From Streptomyces sp. NA02950 (GTDB lineage Bacteria > Actinomycetota > Actinomycetes > Streptomycetales > Streptomycetaceae), in the NCBI RefSeq assembly GCF_013364155.1, contig NZ_CP054916.1:3964501-4028500 (forward strand): 64,000 bases of DNA. The letters run 5' to 3'. Below the pieces are notes generated by a model, which made no database searches, had not been told where the DNA came from, and saw nothing but the letters and a program-made list of their open reading frames with translations. The number at the start of each line of letters is the position of its first letter. The stretch's first letter is position 1. This document shows, in pieces, positions 29,072 through 48,262 of this stretch. Made by a program: the position numbers and the translations under genes.

Positions 29072-31210
29072 TTGAACAGTCCATGGATTCCGTCCGGCAG
29101 CACGCGCAGGCAGGCACTGGCCTCGCTGGCGGCCCTGACCGCCGCCACCGCCGTCGGCGCCGCCGGGTGCGTCGCCCGGTCCGGCCGGCCCTCCGCAGAG
29201 CCCGCCGTACCGGCCCGCCCGACCAAGCCAGGCGCGGCCGAGCCGTTCACCTCGGCCTCGGGCGACAAGGGCGCGCTGCTGCTCCAGGTCCTGGCCCACC
29301 CCGATGACGACCTGTACTTCATGAACCCGGACGCCGAGCATGCGCTGAGCTCCGCAGTCCCCGTGGTCAGCGTCTACGTCACCGCGGGCGAGGCGCGCGG
29401 CATCAACTACGTGGCCGGGCGGCCCGTTCCGGCACCGGACAAGGCCGACTACTCCGCCGCCCGCCACCAGGGGCTGCGCCAGGCGTACGCGCAGATGCTG
29501 GGGCTGCGCCAGTTCGCCGAGTGGAAGCGCTCGGTGCTGCGGCTGCCCGGCGGGGTCACCGCCGAGACCAACGTCCTCACCAACGGCGCCCGCAGCGTCC
29601 GGCTGATCTTCCTCAACATCGCCATGCTCTCGGAGGGCGGAGTACGGATCCCCGCCCTGTGGAACACCCCGGGCACCGTGATGCGCACCCTGCTGGCCAC
29701 CGGCTCACGCGTGACGCACCCCAGCTCCTACGTCCACCAGACGCTGGTCGACGTGCTCGCAGAGATCATGCACCGCTACCGGCCCACGCTGATCCACACC
29801 CTCGACCCGGACCCCGACTTCCAGGCGCATGACGCGCTGCACCCCAAGGACAACGACCAGCCGGGCTGCTCCGACCACCGCGACCACACCCCGGTGGCCC
29901 TGTTCACCTGGAAGGCGATCACCCAGTGGGTCGCGGACAGCACCCGCCGCGACAAGCACGCGCCGCGCTTCACCACCATCGCGTTCCGCGGCTACTACAG
30001 CCAGCGCTGGCCGCACAATCTGCCGCCCGCCGTCCTGGCCGACAAGGCCCGTGTGATCAAGTCCTACGGCGGCTCCCCGGAGTGGGAGTGCGGCAACACG
30101 GCGGGCTGCGGTGACTACAGCCAGGGCGGAAAGCGCCCGCTGAGGAACCGCAAGGGCTGGATCCGCTCCACCCACCACCGCTACTCCGGCGCCCTGCCCA
30201 CCCCCACCACCGACCGCGAGGGCCGGCTCGTCGCCTACGGCGTCCTGGGCACCCAGGCCGTGCGCTGGCGCGAGACCTCGGCCGGGAGCGGGCGGTTCGG
30301 CGCGCCGCAGGGGCTCGGCGGCGGTCCGCTGGCGCCCGCGCTGTGCGCGGTGCGCGACGCCCGGGGGCGGCAGCTGCTGATCGCGCTGCGGTTCGCGTCG
30401 CTGGGCGGCCAGGGCTCGACCGGGCTGCGGGAGATCGTGGTGCTGGAGCAGCGCCGCCCCGACGGGCCGTTCCGCGCCTGGACCGGGCTCGGCACCCCCG
30501 ACTCGGACCCCGAGCGCGGGCGCCGCACCGGCTGCCCGGTGGCGGTCGCCGCCCCGGACGGACGGATCCACCTGTTCGTACGGACCGCGGAGAAGGGCCT
30601 GGCCACCCGGGTACGGGACGTGGTGGGCCGCTGGGGTCCCTGGCAGCGGCTCGGCGGCGGTGAGATCCAGGACGGGCTGACCGCCGCCCTGGACGGCGAG
30701 GGACGCGTCCACGTCGTCGCCGCGGGCCGCGACACCGTTCACCACTGGGGCCAGCAGCGCGCCGACGGTCCGGTGACCCTGCTGCCGCCGAGCGGACTGC
30801 CGCGCCCCGGCGACCAGCCGGGCGCCGCGGTGGCCCCGGACGGCTCGCTCTCGCTGGTCTACCGCACCCCCACGGCCACCGCACCCGGCGTGCACCGCCT
30901 CGGCGGCGGGCCCGGGGTCACCGTGCGGCACTTCGCGGGCTACGGACCGGTCGCCGCACACACCGTGGCCGCACCCGTCGGCCGCCGCAAGGCCAGGACG
31001 ACGGTGCTGCTCGGCCGCGACCTCGACGGCGAGGTCCAGATCCAGTACGGCACGGGGCCGCGCGCCCGGCCGCTGCGGGCGCCCGGGCGGCTGATACCGG
31101 TGGGCACCCCGGCGCTGCTGCCGGAGGGGCGCAAGGGAGTGGCCGTGGTCGGGATGGCGCCCGACGCCACTCCGTGGATCTGGCGTCCGCGCCCGACATC
31201 GCGGGCGTAG
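29072..31210 (+). CDS. PIG-L family deacetylase with C-terminal propeller-like region, probable Tat lipoprotein
   Basis: 712 residues. The only suitable start is a TTG. The N terminus has twin arginines (STRRQALASL, 11-20), a hydrophobic segment and AAGC with Cys33, so Tat export and lipidation are likely. Residues ~65-330 are a PIG-L/LmbE deacetylase: AHPDDD at 75-80 and SDHRDH near 270 supply the zinc ligands. Residues ~370-710 are repeated beta-blades (WRETSAGSGRFGAPQGLGGG, GPWQRLGGG) of lectin/sialidase-like propeller type. It probably removes acetyl groups from N-acetylated sugars outside the cell; substrate unknown. Confidence 0.82.
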   Translation: MNSPWIPSGSTRRQALASLAALTAATAVGAAGCVARSGRPSAEPAVPARPTKPGAAEPFTSASGDKGALLLQVLAHPDDDLYFMNPDAEHALSSAVPVVSVYVTAGEARGINYVAGRPVPAPDKADYSAARHQGLRQAYAQMLGLRQFAEWKRSVLRLPGGVTAETNVLTNGARSVRLIFLNIAMLSEGGVRIPALWNTPGTVMRTLLATGSRVTHPSSYVHQTLVDVLAEIMHRYRPTLIHTLDPDPDFQAHDALHPKDNDQPGCSDHRDHTPVALFTWKAITQWVADSTRRDKHAPRFTTIAFRGYYSQRWPHNLPPAVLADKARVIKSYGGSPEWECGNTAGCGDYSQGGKRPLRNRKGWIRSTHHRYSGALPTPTTDREGRLVAYGVLGTQAVRWRETSAGSGRFGAPQGLGGGPLAPALCAVRDARGRQLLIALRFASLGGQGSTGLREIVVLEQRRPDGPFRAWTGLGTPDSDPERGRRTGCPVAVAAPDGRIHLFVRTAEKGLATRVRDVVGRWGPWQRLGGGEIQDGLTAALDGEGRVHVVAAGRDTVHHWGQQRADGPVTLLPPSGLPRPGDQPGAAVAPDGSLSLVYRTPTATAPGVHRLGGGPGVTVRHFAGYGPVAAHTVAAPVGRRKARTTVLLGRDLDGEVQIQYGTGPRARPLRAPGRLIPVGTPALLPEGRKGVAVVGMAPDATPWIWRPRPTSRA

Positions 31211-31242
31211 CGCCGTAGCCGCCGTGGCCGCGGACACAAGCG

Positions 31243-31276
31243 CTCCCCGGGGCCCGCGCGGGGCGGCCCCGGGGAG
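31243..31276. terminator. Bidirectional terminator hairpin
   Basis: A perfect 12-bp stem, 31243-31254 with 31265-31276, and a 10-nt loop, between the stop codons of two convergent genes (31210 and 31286). Confidence 0.75.
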
Positions 31277-31285
31277 AGCGCGGGA

Positions 31286-32395
31286 TCAGCGGCGGGCGGG
31301 CTCCCGTTCCTCGGCCTCCGCCTCGGCCTGCTCGTCGTCGTAGCCGGGCTCGGCGTCTTCGTCCTCGTCGAGGGGCTCGGTGTGTTCGTCCTCGTCGAGG
31401 GGCTCGGTGTGTTCGTCCTCGTCGAGGGGCTCGGTGTGTTCGTCCTCGTCTTCCTCGCCGGGTTCGAGCTCCTCCTCGTACCCGTCCTCCTCCTCGGCGG
31501 GCTCGTCCTCGTACTCGCCCTCCGCCTCGTCCTCGTCCTCGTCGAGGGGCTCGTCCTCGTACGCGTCCTCCGGCTCATCGGCCTCTCCCCCGGCCTCCGC
31601 GCGCTCTTCCTCCTCCATGGCGGTCTCGTGGTCCGTGACCACCTCACCGTCCCGGATCTCGCCGCGCCAGCCGTCCGTGGCCTCGCCGCGCATCATGATG
31701 AACTTGCGGTAGAGCTTGAGGTCGAGCCGGGCCCGACGGCCCTGGGCGCGCCAGATGTTGCCGGTCTTCTCGAAGAGCCCCTTCGGGAAGTACTCCAGGA
31801 CCAGCAGCACCCTGGTGAGGTTGTCGCCGAGCGCGTGGAAGGTGACCACGCCCTTGACGGTGCCCTTGGCGCCCTCGGTGGTCCAGGTGATCCGTTCGTC
31901 GGGCACCTGCTCGGTGACGTTCGCCCGCCAGCTGCGGGTGGACTTGGCGACCTTCACCTTCCAGTTGCTGTTCAGCTCGTCGCTCTGCTCGACGCTGACG
32001 ACGCCCTTGGCGAAGGTGCTGAACTCCTGGAACTGGGTCCACTGGTCGTACGCCTCGCGGACCGGCACCCCGACGTCGATGTCCTCGACGATCGTCACGC
32101 TCTTCGACTTGCCGCCACCGCTCTTGCCGCGGCCCTTGCCGAAGATCCCCTTGACCTTCTCCTTGAGGGTGTCCTTGAGCTGTGCGGTGCCGGCCTTCAG
32201 CACGGCCTGGCCCGGTGACTTCCCCTGCGCCAGCGCCTCGGTGCCCTTGGCCAGACCGCCGCTCAGCCCGCCGCTCAGACCGGTGAGCGCATGGGTGGCC
32301 CGGGCCCGGAGATAGCTCTGGAGCTCGTCCTTGAGGCGGTCGGTGGCCGGGTTCCTGGTGATGTCGTCCTTCAGCTTGCCCAGCGTGTCAGCCAC
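31286..32395 (-). CDS. SRPBCC-fold protein resembling gas-vesicle accessory GvpZ
   Basis: 369 residues from GTG 32395. The N-terminal ~110 residues are helical and basic; then a SRPBCC/cyclase-like fold (SVTIVEDIDVGVPVREAYDQ, FQEFSTFAKGVVSVEQSD, RITWTTEGAKGTVKGVVTFH, RRARLDLKLYRKFI). After ~260 the protein is extremely acidic (Glu/Asp-rich) with three tandem copies of a 9-residue repeat. This domain order matches, from memory, the SRPBCC gene (gvpZ) of Streptomyces gas-vesicle clusters. Its start overlaps the upstream gene by 8 nt. No structural gvp gene is in the window. Confidence 0.75.
   Translation of the reverse strand: MADTLGKLKDDITRNPATDRLKDELQSYLRARATHALTGLSGGLSGGLAKGTEALAQGKSPGQAVLKAGTAQLKDTLKEKVKGIFGKGRGKSGGGKSKSVTIVEDIDVGVPVREAYDQWTQFQEFSTFAKGVVSVEQSDELNSNWKVKVAKSTRSWRANVTEQVPDERITWTTEGAKGTVKGVVTFHALGDNLTRVLLVLEYFPKGLFEKTGNIWRAQGRRARLDLKLYRKFIMMRGEATDGWRGEIRDGEVVTDHETAMEEEERAEAGGEADEPEDAYEDEPLDEDEDEAEGEYEDEPAEEEDGYEEELEPGEEDEDEHTEPLDEDEHTEPLDEDEHTEPLDEDEDAEPGYDDEQAEAEAEEREPARR
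31358..31450 (-). repeat. 27-bp tandem repeat in the acidic tail
   Basis: Three exact 27-bp copies (31358-31384, 31385-31411, 31412-31438) plus a 12-bp partial copy, in frame with the gene. Each encodes nine residues with the content HTEPLDEDE. Such repeats expand or contract by slippage; the copy number may differ between strains. Confidence 0.9.
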
Positions 32396-32978
32396 GGCGG
32401 CCTCCCGAGGTCTTCTGCGTCCTGGCGGCGGAGGAGGAAGCGGTCTTCCGGGTCCGGCGGGCGGGAGCCTTGGCCGCTGTCTTCGCGTTCTTCGCCGGAG
32501 CCTTCGACGCCGCCTGTGACGTGGTCTTCTTGGCCGGTGCCTTGGCCGCCTTCTTGGCGGGGGCCGTGCGGCGCGCCTTCGGGGCCCGCTCGCGCTCCTC
32601 CTCGGCCTCCTCCCCGCCCTCGTCCTCGGTCTCGCCCTCCGCCTCGGCACCGTCCTCGTCCTCGGCGGGTTCCTCCTCCCGCTCGCCGCGCAGGCTGAGG
32701 GTGCGGTCGTGGAGGGAGTCGGCGAGATCGTTGGCCCGGTTGGTCACGGCCTTGGTCGCGGCCGCCTTGGCGGCGTCGACCAGCTCCTTGCGCGCCTGTG
32801 CGTTCAATCCGCTGAGCAGCGGGGAGTCGGCGAGGGCCTTCGCCAGCTGCTGCGGATCGAGACTGATCTTCTTCCCGGCCAGCATCATTCCGAGCCCGAA
32901 GGCCAGCTTCGCCTTCTTCGTACGCCCGAGGAGATAGCCTCCCGCGACCGCTACAGCGATCTTGCTATTGGTCGTCAT
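32388..32978 (-). CDS. Small lysine/alanine-rich protein resembling gas-vesicle accessory GvpY
   Basis: 196 residues from ATG 32978. The N terminus MTTNSKIAVAVAGGYLLGRT has a short hydrophobic stretch, followed by SLDPQQLAKALADSPLLSGL and a helical region to ~105. Next come an acidic segment (~110-140) and a Lys/Ala/Pro-rich histone-H1-like tail. This pattern matches proteins mis-annotated as DNA primase (gvpY) that precede the SRPBCC gene in Streptomyces gas-vesicle loci. The stop lies inside the next gene, 8 nt overlap. The 3' end of a group II intron lies ~75 bp upstream. Confidence 0.7.
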   Translation of the reverse strand: MTTNSKIAVAVAGGYLLGRTKKAKLAFGLGMMLAGKKISLDPQQLAKALADSPLLSGLNAQARKELVDAAKAAATKAVTNRANDLADSLHDRTLSLRGEREEEPAEDEDGAEAEGETEDEGGEEAEEERERAPKARRTAPAKKAAKAPAKKTTSQAASKAPAKNAKTAAKAPARRTRKTASSSAARTQKTSGGRRG

Positions 32979-33051
32979 CTGTTCGCTCCCGAGGGTCGAA
33001 CTCAGCTTCGATGTGGGTCCCGGGTACCCACATACGGCCGAGCCCCACATA

Positions 33052-33123
33052 ATCGAGTAGGAGGGACGGGTCGCCCGTCCCTCCTCTCACACCACCGGAC
33101 ATGCGGGCCACGCATCCGGCGGT
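33052..33123 (-). ncRNA. Group II intron domains V and VI
   Basis: Domain V is the hairpin 33091-33105/33111-33123 (arms ACCGCCGGATGCG and CGCATGTCCGGTGGT on the minus strand). Domain VI is a 12-bp stem (33059-33070 with 33074-33085) extended by three pairs after an unpaired A at 33058. That A is the expected branch point, 6 nt before the 3' end TACTCGAT at 33052. The RT stop codon lies directly against domain V. Confidence 0.8.
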
Positions 33124-34539
33124 TCATCCAGCTGATCTCAACCGTTGCCAGGTCGGCTTGAGCGTGCGCAGACCAAGATCGTCCCAGTAGGCATTGGGCA
33201 GTGCCCGCGCAAGGACGGGAGACCCCGCGACCCGCCAGTAGCCCTTGCTGGTGCCTCCCCATTCACGGGAGAGCCGCTCGCTGATGCCGAGCTTTCGCAG
33301 CATGGCCTGGCGCGTCCTGGGACGCTTCCATTCCTTCCAGCGGATCTGCCGCATCCTGCGGCGGAACCACTCGTCCAGGTCCCGGAACGCCCTGGAGGCA
33401 TCCGAGATCCGGAAGTAGCCCATCCACCCGGTCATGAACCGGTCGATCTTCGCGATCCGTTCGTCCATCGCGATGCTCCACCGGCGTGAGGTCAGCTCCC
33501 GGATCTTCGCCTTCCAGCGCGCCAGCGCCTTCGGGTCAATCCGGATCCTGACCCCGTTCCGGGTGAAGTAGAAGCCGAACCCCAGCAGCATGGCGGCGGA
33601 CGCTCGGACAACTCTTGACTTCTCCCGGTTGACCTTCAGTTTCAACCGCTGCTCGACCACGGCCGTGACCGAGGCAAGCACCCTGTGGGCGGCCCGTTCG
33701 CTCCGCACGAAGACGCGCACATCGTCGGCGTAACGCACGAACCGGTGACCGCGCCTGAACAGCTCCCGGTCCAGGTCGTCGAGCATGACGTTCGACAAGA
33801 CGGGCGAAAGCGGCGACCCCTGCGGGGTTCCCTCCGCACTCGGCATCTTCACGCCGTCCACCATGATCCCGGCTTCCAGGTACCTGCGGATCAACTTCAA
33901 GACCCTGCGGTCACTGACTTTCCGCGCGACCCGCGCCATCAGGACATCGTGCTGAACCCGGTCGAAGAACCGGTCCAGATCAAGGTCCACGACCCACCGG
34001 TGGCCGTCCTCGATCGCCCGCCTCGCGACCCTGACCGCCTGATGAGCGGACCGGCCGGGACGGAACCCGAAGGACGACCCCGAAAACTGCGGGTCGAAAA
34101 CGGGCACGAGCACTTGCGCGATAGCCTGCTGGATCAAGCGGTCCAGCACCCGCGGCACCCCCAGCATCCGCTCACCGCCGCCAGGCTTCGGGATGATCAC
34201 CTGACGGACCGGCGCCGGCCGGTAAGTGCCCGCATCGAGCTCAGCCCGGACAACGGGCCAGTGCACCAGCAACCACGGACGAAGCTCCGCCGTGGTCATC
34301 CCGTCCACCCCGGGAGCCCCCCGGTTCGCTTCGACGCGGTTGAGCGCCGCGAGCAGGTTCTCCTTCGAGAGCATCAACTCCCACAAGGCGGGTTCCTGTT
34401 CGCGGTGAACGTCTTCCGTGAGACGCGCCGACCGGACACTACGCTCCGCCAGGACATCGCCGGAATGCACCGGTCCCTCCCCGGACGGCACCACTGACGC
34501 GGACTTGCTGCGGTCATCGTGCCCGGCACGAGCAGACAT
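33124..34539 (-). CDS. ltrA: Group II intron reverse transcriptase/maturase
   Basis: 471 residues from ATG 34539; an in-frame upstream start at 34587 is possible. Reverse-transcriptase blocks are in order: VIIPKPGGGERMLGVP, SGSSFGFRPGRSAHQAV, DLDLDRFFDRVQHD, GTPQGSPLSPVLSNVMLDDL, then the catalytic YADD at 270-273. The maturase (X/GIIM) domain follows (FMTGWMGYFRISDASRAF, DEWFRRRMRQIRWKEWKRP). There is no HNH endonuclease, as in class C. It should aid splicing and reverse-transcribe the intron during retrohoming. No frameshift or lost motif is seen. Confidence 0.93.
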   Translation of the reverse strand: MSARAGHDDRSKSASVVPSGEGPVHSGDVLAERSVRSARLTEDVHREQEPALWELMLSKENLLAALNRVEANRGAPGVDGMTTAELRPWLLVHWPVVRAELDAGTYRPAPVRQVIIPKPGGGERMLGVPRVLDRLIQQAIAQVLVPVFDPQFSGSSFGFRPGRSAHQAVRVARRAIEDGHRWVVDLDLDRFFDRVQHDVLMARVARKVSDRRVLKLIRRYLEAGIMVDGVKMPSAEGTPQGSPLSPVLSNVMLDDLDRELFRRGHRFVRYADDVRVFVRSERAAHRVLASVTAVVEQRLKLKVNREKSRVVRASAAMLLGFGFYFTRNGVRIRIDPKALARWKAKIRELTSRRWSIAMDERIAKIDRFMTGWMGYFRISDASRAFRDLDEWFRRRMRQIRWKEWKRPRTRQAMLRKLGISERLSREWGGTSKGYWRVAGSPVLARALPNAYWDDLGLRTLKPTWQRLRSAG

Positions 34540-34977
34540 CACATCACCCGTTCCACTCGATGTTCGGCCCTTCCCAGCCCGCCGCACTCACGGCCACCCC
34601 GGCTGGTACTACGACCTCTGCTGACTTCTGCCCGGTCAGCCCGCACCTTCCAGTGCGGACCGTCGGCGCGGCGGCACCTCAGCACAACCGACACCCGGAC
34701 AGACCTCCCCGGATAAGAACGATCACTGTCCCTGGACCGCTGCCGCGTTTACGCACTGGCCTTCTTGGCAGTGACGGGCTTCACCCTCGTCGGCGGGCTC
34801 ACCCGACCAGCACGCCTCATACACGGTTCGTGTTCCTCAGTGCCCAGGTCTCGCCTCGGGCTTCCTCCCGACCCCACCTCACGATGACGCCGTTGCCTCC
34901 GGCTCGGGGTTAGCACCACCTCTTCCCCCAGGGGACTTCCACCCCCAAGCAATCGCCCATGCCGGGCATACCGACGG

Positions 34978-35009
34978 AGCCCCACCCGCCGTCTCCGGCA
35001 GGTGGGGCT
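34978..35009 (-). terminator. tuf terminator and intron insertion site
   Basis: A strong hairpin (left arm AGCCCCACCTGCCG, right arm CGGCGGGTGGGGCT on the minus strand, one mismatch) 25 bp after the tuf stop. The group II intron starts within a few bases of its 3' side. Confidence 0.85.
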
Positions 35010-35033
35010 CCGAATGCTCCGGGGAGCGTCAGG

Positions 35034-36227
<1,194 letters not shown>

Positions 36228-36455
36228 TGGGGTCCTCCTGTGGAGTGGTTCTGTACGCATCCACACTTTGCGGATGGGTTCAGGTGGTCTTACCGAACCG
36301 GCCAGGACCCCGAGGGGGATGCCCTTCGCCGTATTCGTATGGGGGGCCGGCGGCCGGGGCCCCGCCATGGACCGCCCGGAACGGACGGTCTATGACGGAA
36401 TGCCCCGATGCCTTTTGCTCCAGCCTAAAGGGTGAGGAATGCGGATGAACCCGCC

Positions 36456-38576
<2,121 letters not shown>

Positions 38577-38614
38577 ATGGCTCAGTCTTCTCTCGGTTCT
38601 CGATGGGGTAGCGA

Positions 38615-39085
38615 CTACCAGCGGTAGTGCGCGAAGGCCTTGTTGGACTCGGCCATCTTGTGGGTGTCCTCGCGACGCTTGACGGAGGCGCCCAGACCAT
38701 TGCTGGCGTCCAGCAGCTCGTTCATCAGCCGCTCGGTCATGGTCTTCTCACGACGGGCGCGCGAGTAGCCCACGAGCCAGCGCAGCGCGAGGGTGGAGGA
38801 ACGGCCGGGACGGACCTCGACCGGAACCTGGTAGGTGGCGCCACCGACACGGCGGGAGCGGACCTCGAGGGTCGGCTTCACGTTCTCCAGCGCGCGCTTC
38901 AGCGTGATGACCGGGTCGTTGCCGGTCTTGTCGCGCAGGCCCTCCATGGCGCCGTAGACGATGCGCTCAGCGGTGGAGCGCTTGCCGTTCAGCAGCACCT
39001 TGTTGATGAGGGAGGTCACCAGAGGAGAGTTGTAGACCGGGTCGATGATGACCGGGCGCTTCGGGGCGGGGCCCTTACGAGGCAT
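38615..39085 (-). CDS. rpsG: 30S ribosomal protein S7
   Basis: 156 residues. S7 nucleates head assembly and lines the E site. [20 protein letters not shown] and the C-terminal [19 protein letters not shown] are typical. It starts 2 bp after the rpsL stop. Confidence 0.97.
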   Translation of the reverse strand: MPRKGPAPKRPVIIDPVYNSPLVTSLINKVLLNGKRSTAERIVYGAMEGLRDKTGNDPVITLKRALENVKPTLEVRSRRVGGATYQVPVEVRPGRSSTLALRWLVGYSRARREKTMTERLMNELLDASNGLGASVKRREDTHKMAESNKAFAHYRW

Positions 39086-39087
39086 TC

Positions 39088-39459
39088 TTACTTCTCCTTC
39101 TTGGCGCCGTAGCGGCTGCGAGCCTGCTTGCGGTTCTTGACGCCCTGCGTGTCGAGGGAGCCGCGGATGATCTTGTAACGAACACCCGGCAGGTCCTTCA
39201 CACGACCGCCACGCACGAGCACGATGGAGTGCTCCTGCAGGTTGTGTCCCTCACCCGGGACGTAGGCGGTGACCTCGATCCCACTGCTCAGCCGGACACG
39301 CGCGACCTTGCGGAGCGCCGAGTTCGGCTTCTTCGGCGTCGTGGTGAACACGCGGGTGCATGTACCACGGCGCTGCGGCGACCCCGCGAGGGCGGGGGTC
39401 TTGTTCTTCTCGACCTTGTCCTGGCGGCCCTTGCGGACCAGCTGCTGGATCGTAGGCAC
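39088..39459 (-). CDS. rpsL: 30S ribosomal protein S12
   Basis: 123 residues. S12 contacts the decoding centre. Lys43 ([13 protein letters not shown]) and Lys88 ([10 protein letters not shown]), the classic streptomycin-resistance positions, are wild type. It is the first gene of the str operon; a promoter is seen ~200 bp upstream and a two-hairpin leader between. Confidence 0.97.
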   Translation of the reverse strand: MPTIQQLVRKGRQDKVEKNKTPALAGSPQRRGTCTRVFTTTPKKPNSALRKVARVRLSSGIEVTAYVPGEGHNLQEHSIVLVRGGRVKDLPGVRYKIIRGSLDTQGVKNRKQARSRYGAKKEK

Positions 39460-39511
39460 CGTTTCTCCGGTTTCTGTGTGCCAGTCTCGGTAAAGCTAAC
39501 CTGGGATTTCT

Positions 39512-39564
39512 CCGACCCACGCGGTCGGGTGTGTCGCGCACCGCAGTCCCCTGAGAATGTCAGG
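39512..39564 (-). promoter_or_regulatory. rpsL leader hairpins (block shared with rpsJ)
   Basis: In RNA order, a hairpin 39550-39554/39560-39564 (CCTGA/TCAGG) is followed by a conserved block 39512-39539 containing the stem 39512-39517/39523-39528 (CCGACC/GGTCGG, CACGC loop). The block ends 53 bp before the rpsL start and matches the rpsJ leader at all but one of 28 positions. Function unknown; an r-protein-binding or growth-rate control element is possible. Confidence 0.5.
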
Positions 39565-39656
39565 AGAGTGCGAATTGTTGGTGTCGACACCTCGGGCCCC
39601 CGAAGCGGTCTTGAAGCGCGCACGGGAGCCCAGGGACACCCCAGGCACAAGGTCAG

Positions 39657-39685
39657 AGCGTACCTACCGCATCGGCTCCGGTCAA
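39657..39685 (-). promoter_or_regulatory. rpsL (str operon) promoter
   Basis: Minus-strand TTGACC (39685-39680), a 17-bp spacer, then TACGCT (39662-39657), a near-consensus HrdB (sigma-70-like) promoter. It lies ~200 bp before rpsL. The rest of the 334-bp gap (39460-39793) holds the leader hairpins and the rpoC terminator, with no gene. Confidence 0.65.
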
Positions 39686-39727
39686 AACAAATGCACACGC
39701 GCTGGACACACCAACCCGGAGCATAGC

Positions 39728-39767
39728 CGCAGGGCGGCCACCCCCGCCATGGGGTGACCGCCCTGCG
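39728..39767 (-). terminator. rpoC terminator
   Basis: A 17-bp stem with one mismatch, 39728-39744 with 39751-39767, and a 6-nt loop, 26 bp after the rpoC stop. Confidence 0.8.
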
Positions 39768-39793
39768 AACGCTTGCCGGCCGTCGGACCGGTC

Positions 39794-43708
<3,915 letters not shown>

Positions 43709-43807
43709 TTGTCGTCAATCCCTCTTTCAGGGTCGTGTCTTCGGGTCTGACTGGGGGTCCGGGGAGAGGCCGGGGCGGAGGTGGGACAGCCGCCCCGGCC
43801 AGACCCG

Positions 43808-47290
<3,483 letters not shown>

Positions 47291-47451
47291 GAGGGGGTCC
47301 TTCCGAGGGCTCGGACTCACTACGCGCGTACCGGTCCCACCGAGAGCCCATGGATGAAATCCCTGGTCAGGGCGTATTCATCGGCTGTGCTCGAAGGTGG
47401 GTATGCCCCTGGTGACGGGCAGGGAGCAGCTAACAGGCAGCGCAAAGGGTC

Positions 47452-47480
47452 AGTGTAGCCACTTGGCACACTGATGTCCA
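47452..47480 (-). promoter_or_regulatory. rpoB promoter
   Basis: Minus-strand TGGACA (47480-47475), 17-bp spacer, TACACT (47457-47452), ~160 bp before rpoB. The 582-bp gap 47291-47872 holds this promoter, the rplL terminator at 47786-47817 and otherwise no gene that I can support. Confidence 0.65.
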
Positions 47481-47785
47481 GCGCCGAGTTTGTGAGACCG
47501 GCAGTGCCAATCTCTCCCTCCGGTGAGGGGCTCGCCCCTCGTTGTCTTCACAGCCCTGGCCGGCGGCCACCCGCCGGGAGCGCATATCGATACTGCCCGC
47601 TTCGCCGACGATCCATGCCTCGGAGTTTGGATCGCTGTGACGTCGCGTCCTGAGAATTGCGCGCTGCGTGCCGTTCGTCAAGGCCCCCCACTCCGGCGAG
47701 ATCGTCACAGGGCGTGGCGACGGGCAACGAAGATCACCATACCTGTCGCAACCCACAAGACAACGTAGCCGTCACGGGTACGCCG

Positions 47786-47817
47786 AAGGGCGACCACCCG
47801 AACGGGTGATCGCCCTT
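47786..47817 (-). terminator. Terminator after rplL
   Basis: A 14-bp stem with one mismatch, 47786-47799 with 47804-47817, and a 4-nt loop, 56 bp after the rplL stop. It probably ends or attenuates transcripts before rpoB. Confidence 0.75.
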
Positions 47818-47872
47818 GCGGAGCCCGGCCTCACCGCCGTGCGTCACAGACGCGTGGCGGCGGGCCGACAGG

Positions 47873-48262
47873 TCACTTGACCTCGACGGAGGCGCCGGCG
47901 CCCTTGAGGGACTCGGCGGCCTTGTCGGCCTGCTCCTTGTTGACCTTCTCGAGGACCGGCTTCGGGGTGCCGTCGACGAGGTCCTTGGCCTCCTTCAGAC
48001 CCAGCGAGGTCAGCTCACGCACGACCTTGATGACCTGGATCTTCTTGTCGCCGGCGCCGGTGAGGATGACGTCGAACTCGTCCTTCTCCTCCGGGGCCTC
48101 GGCGCCCGCGCCCGGGGCACCCGGGGCGGCGGCGACCACGGCGGCCGGGGCGGCGGCGGTGACGTCGAACTTCTCCTCGAAGGCCTTCACGAACTCGGAG
48201 AGCTCGATGAGGGTCAGGCTCTCGAACTGCTCGAGGAGCTCTTCCTGGCTGAGCTTCGCCAT
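47873..48262 (-). CDS. rplL: 50S ribosomal protein L7/L12
   Basis: 129 residues. The N-terminal dimerisation domain, Ala/Pro/Gly-rich hinge (~38-55) and C-terminal factor-binding domain ([38 protein letters not shown]) are all present. It forms the flexible stalk with L10. It starts ~80 bp after rplJ. Confidence 0.97.
   Translation of the reverse strand: MAKLSQEELLEQFESLTLIELSEFVKAFEEKFDVTAAAPAAVVAAAPGAPGAGAEAPEEKDEFDVILTGAGDKKIQVIKVVRELTSLGLKEAKDLVDGTPKPVLEKVNKEQADKAAESLKGAGASVEVK

Larger units (their letters stand above)
33052..34977 (-). mobile_element. Group II intron, probably class C (5' end approximate)
   Basis: About 1.92 kb. In minus-strand direction it starts just behind the tuf terminator hairpin with TCGGTATGCCCGGCATGGGC (34974-34955), a 5' sequence typical of class C introns, continues through ~430 bp of folded RNA domains I-IV, contains the RT/maturase gene, and ends with domains V and VI at 33052. 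Class C introns are known to insert after terminator stem-loops, which fits exactly. The 5' splice site cannot be fixed by eye (within ~15 bp). The gene and both RNA ends look intact. Confidence 0.85.

Noticed and set aside
39088..39459. Streptomycin-resistance allele of rpsL
   Set aside because: Lys43 and Lys88 are both wild type.
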